This document shows, one piece after another, positions 31,313-32,347 of a stretch of DNA of 32,347 nucleotides (the first letter of the stretch is position 1; every line of letters starts with the position of its first letter). Origin of the DNA: DATLNF01 sp035536235 (lineage in GTDB: Bacteria > Actinomycetota > Actinomycetes > BP-191); the NCBI GenBank assembly GCA_035536235.1, contig DATLOQ010000132.1:1-32347 (forward strand). The letters run 5' to 3'. The notes under the pieces were generated by a model that did not search any database, was not told the DNA's origin, and saw nothing but the letters and a program-made list of their open reading frames with translations. The translations under genes were made by a program, and so were the position numbers.

Positions 31313-32347
31313 TCACGGGTCGAGGCGGCGGTCGGTGCCGCGCGGGCCGGGCAGGTAGCCCTCCTCGGTAGCCGGCTCCCAGTCGAAGGTCCAGTCGCCG
31401 ATCGTGATCGCCACCCCCGGCGAGGCGCCGAGGCGCTGCAGCTCCGCCTCCACCCCGAGCCGGGCCAGCCGGTCGGCGAGGTAGCCGACCGCCTCGTCGT
31501 TGTCGAAGTTGGTCTGCAGCACCCACCGCTCGGGCTTGTCCCCGTGGACGGTGTAGCCGTCCTCGGTGCGCTCCACCGTGAAGCCGCTGTCGTCGACGGC
31601 CCGCGGACGCAGCACGATTCGGGTCGGCACGGCAGCCGGCGCCACCGCGCGGGCCGCGCGGACCGCCTCTGCCAGCGCATAGGTGAGAGCGGGGATGCCC
31701 TCGTGGGTCGGCACCGACGTGAGGAAGACCGCGAGCCCCCGCTCAGCGATCTGCGCGCTCACCATCTCCGCCATCTCGCGAGCAGCGGGCACGTCGACCT
31801 TGTTGAGGACGACGAGCCGCGGCCGGCCCTCGAGTCCGCCGTACTGCGCGAGCTCGTCCTCGATCGCGTCGATGTCCGAGAGGGGGTCACGACCCGGGTC
31901 CTCGGTGGCCGCGTCGAGGACGTGCACCAGCACGCTGCACCGCTCGACGTGGCGGAGGAACTCCAGTCCCAGCCCCTTTCCCTGGGCCGCGCCGGGGATG
32001 AGCCCGGGCACGTCGGCGATGGTGAAGACGACGTCTCCCGCGGTCACCACACCGAGGTTGGGCACCAGGGTGGTGAAGGGGTAGTCGGCGATCTTGGGTC
32101 GCGCCGCCGACAGCACGGAGATGAGCGACGACTTGCCCGCGCTGGGAAAGCCCACAAGGGCGACGTCGGCGACCGACTTGAGCTCGAGCACGACGTCGGC
32201 AGCGCTCCCTGGCTCGCCGCGCTCGGCGAACCCCGGTGCCTTGCGCCGGGCGGAGGCGAGTGCTGCGTTGCCACGCCCGCCGCGGCCGCCGCGCGCGACG
32301 ACGTAGCGGGTGCCGGGACCGACCAGGTCGGCGAGCAGCTCTCCGTC
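31313..32347 (-). CDS. obgE: Obg/CgtA GTPase (N-terminus beyond window)
   Basis: The 5' end is cut by the right window edge; 344 codons and the stop are present. The visible part begins in the Obg glycine-rich fold (ARGGRGGRGNAALASARRKA), followed by the GTPase domain: G1 GFPSAGKSSL, switch I DYPFTTLVPNLG, G3 DVPGLIPGA, G4 NKVD and G5 TSVPTHEG. The C-terminal OCT domain of Gram-positive Obg is present (VERTEDGYTVHGDKPERWV to TFDWEP). Obg assists 50S assembly and links to nucleotide alarmones. It lies 118 bases upstream of proB. Confidence 0.96.
   Translation of the reverse strand, partial: DGELLADLVGPGTRYVVARGGRGGRGNAALASARRKAPGFAERGEPGSAADVVLELKSVADVALVGFPSAGKSSLISVLSAARPKIADYPFTTLVPNLGVVTAGDVVFTIADVPGLIPGAAQGKGLGLEFLRHVERCSVLVHVLDAATEDPGRDPLSDIDAIEDELAQYGGLEGRPRLVVLNKVDVPAAREMAEMVSAQIAERGLAVFLTSVPTHEGIPALTYALAEAVRAARAVAPAAVPTRIVLRPRAVDDSGFTVERTEDGYTVHGDKPERWVLQTNFDNDEAVGYLADRLARLGVEAELQRLGASPGVAITIGDWTFDWEPATEEGYLPGPRGTDRRLDP

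Overview
The window is a chromosomal segment from a high-GC actinobacterium. The coding sequence is GC-rich with many GTG and TTG starts and 1-13 bp gene overlaps. Two gene orders resemble conserved actinobacterial neighbourhoods: lepA / rpsT / holA / comEC / comEA, and obgE / proB / proA / nadD / rsfS. A DUF222 (13E12-type) HNH protein and a gpgP/octT pair recall the mycobacterial chromosome. The genus cannot be read from the sequence. There is no rRNA, CRISPR array, prophage or insertion sequence; one tRNA is present.

Layout, left to right. 1-176: start of a GlsB/YeaQ-type membrane protein (minus strand), cut by the window edge. 281-2116: lepA (minus). 2235-3494: DUF222-HNH gene (minus), whose promoter carries a perfect actinobacterial LexA (SOS) box over its start codon. 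3714-3974: rpsT (plus). 3994-10763: a minus-strand run read as degV, plsY-like, comEA, comEC, holA and an unrecognised membrane protein; comEA starts 69 bp after the plsY-like stop and may have its own promoter, while the other junctions overlap. 10856-13606: an isolated plus-strand gene for an exported, sortase-anchored M14 carboxypeptidase. 13653-16801: a SpoIIE-type multidomain phosphatase/anti-sigma kinase and its STAS anti-sigma-factor antagonist (minus). 16849-19819: Nudix hydrolase then leuS (minus). 19854-20468: an F420:NADPH-reductase-like dinucleotide-binding protein (plus). 20484-22705: NCS2 purine permease, then a diglucosylglycerate octanoyltransferase-like SGNH protein (minus). 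22821-22893: tRNA-Ala(GGC) with promoter and UUCG hairpin. 22967-32347: a long minus-strand cluster read as obgE, proB, a DksA/TraR zinc-finger protein, proA, MoxR ATPase, VWA (CoxE-type) protein, nadD, LytR_C protein, rsfS and gpgP-like phosphatase.

Most genes are housekeeping: translation (lepA, rpsT, leuS, tRNA-Ala, rsfS, obgE), replication (holA), proline synthesis (proB, proA), NAD synthesis (nadD), phospholipid synthesis (plsY-like, with degV) and DNA uptake (comEA, comEC). Less ordinary points are the SOS-controlled, apparently leaderless DUF222-HNH gene; a tandem array of 24-bp repeats between moxR and the VWA gene that duplicates the moxR stop codon and forms serial hairpins; a five-module signalling protein fusing membrane sensor, two GAFs, PP2C phosphatase and anti-sigma kinase next to its likely STAS substrate; and the gpgP/octT pair suggesting a glucosylglycerate-based polysaccharide pathway. 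I did not find a clearly new multi-gene defence or biosynthetic system.
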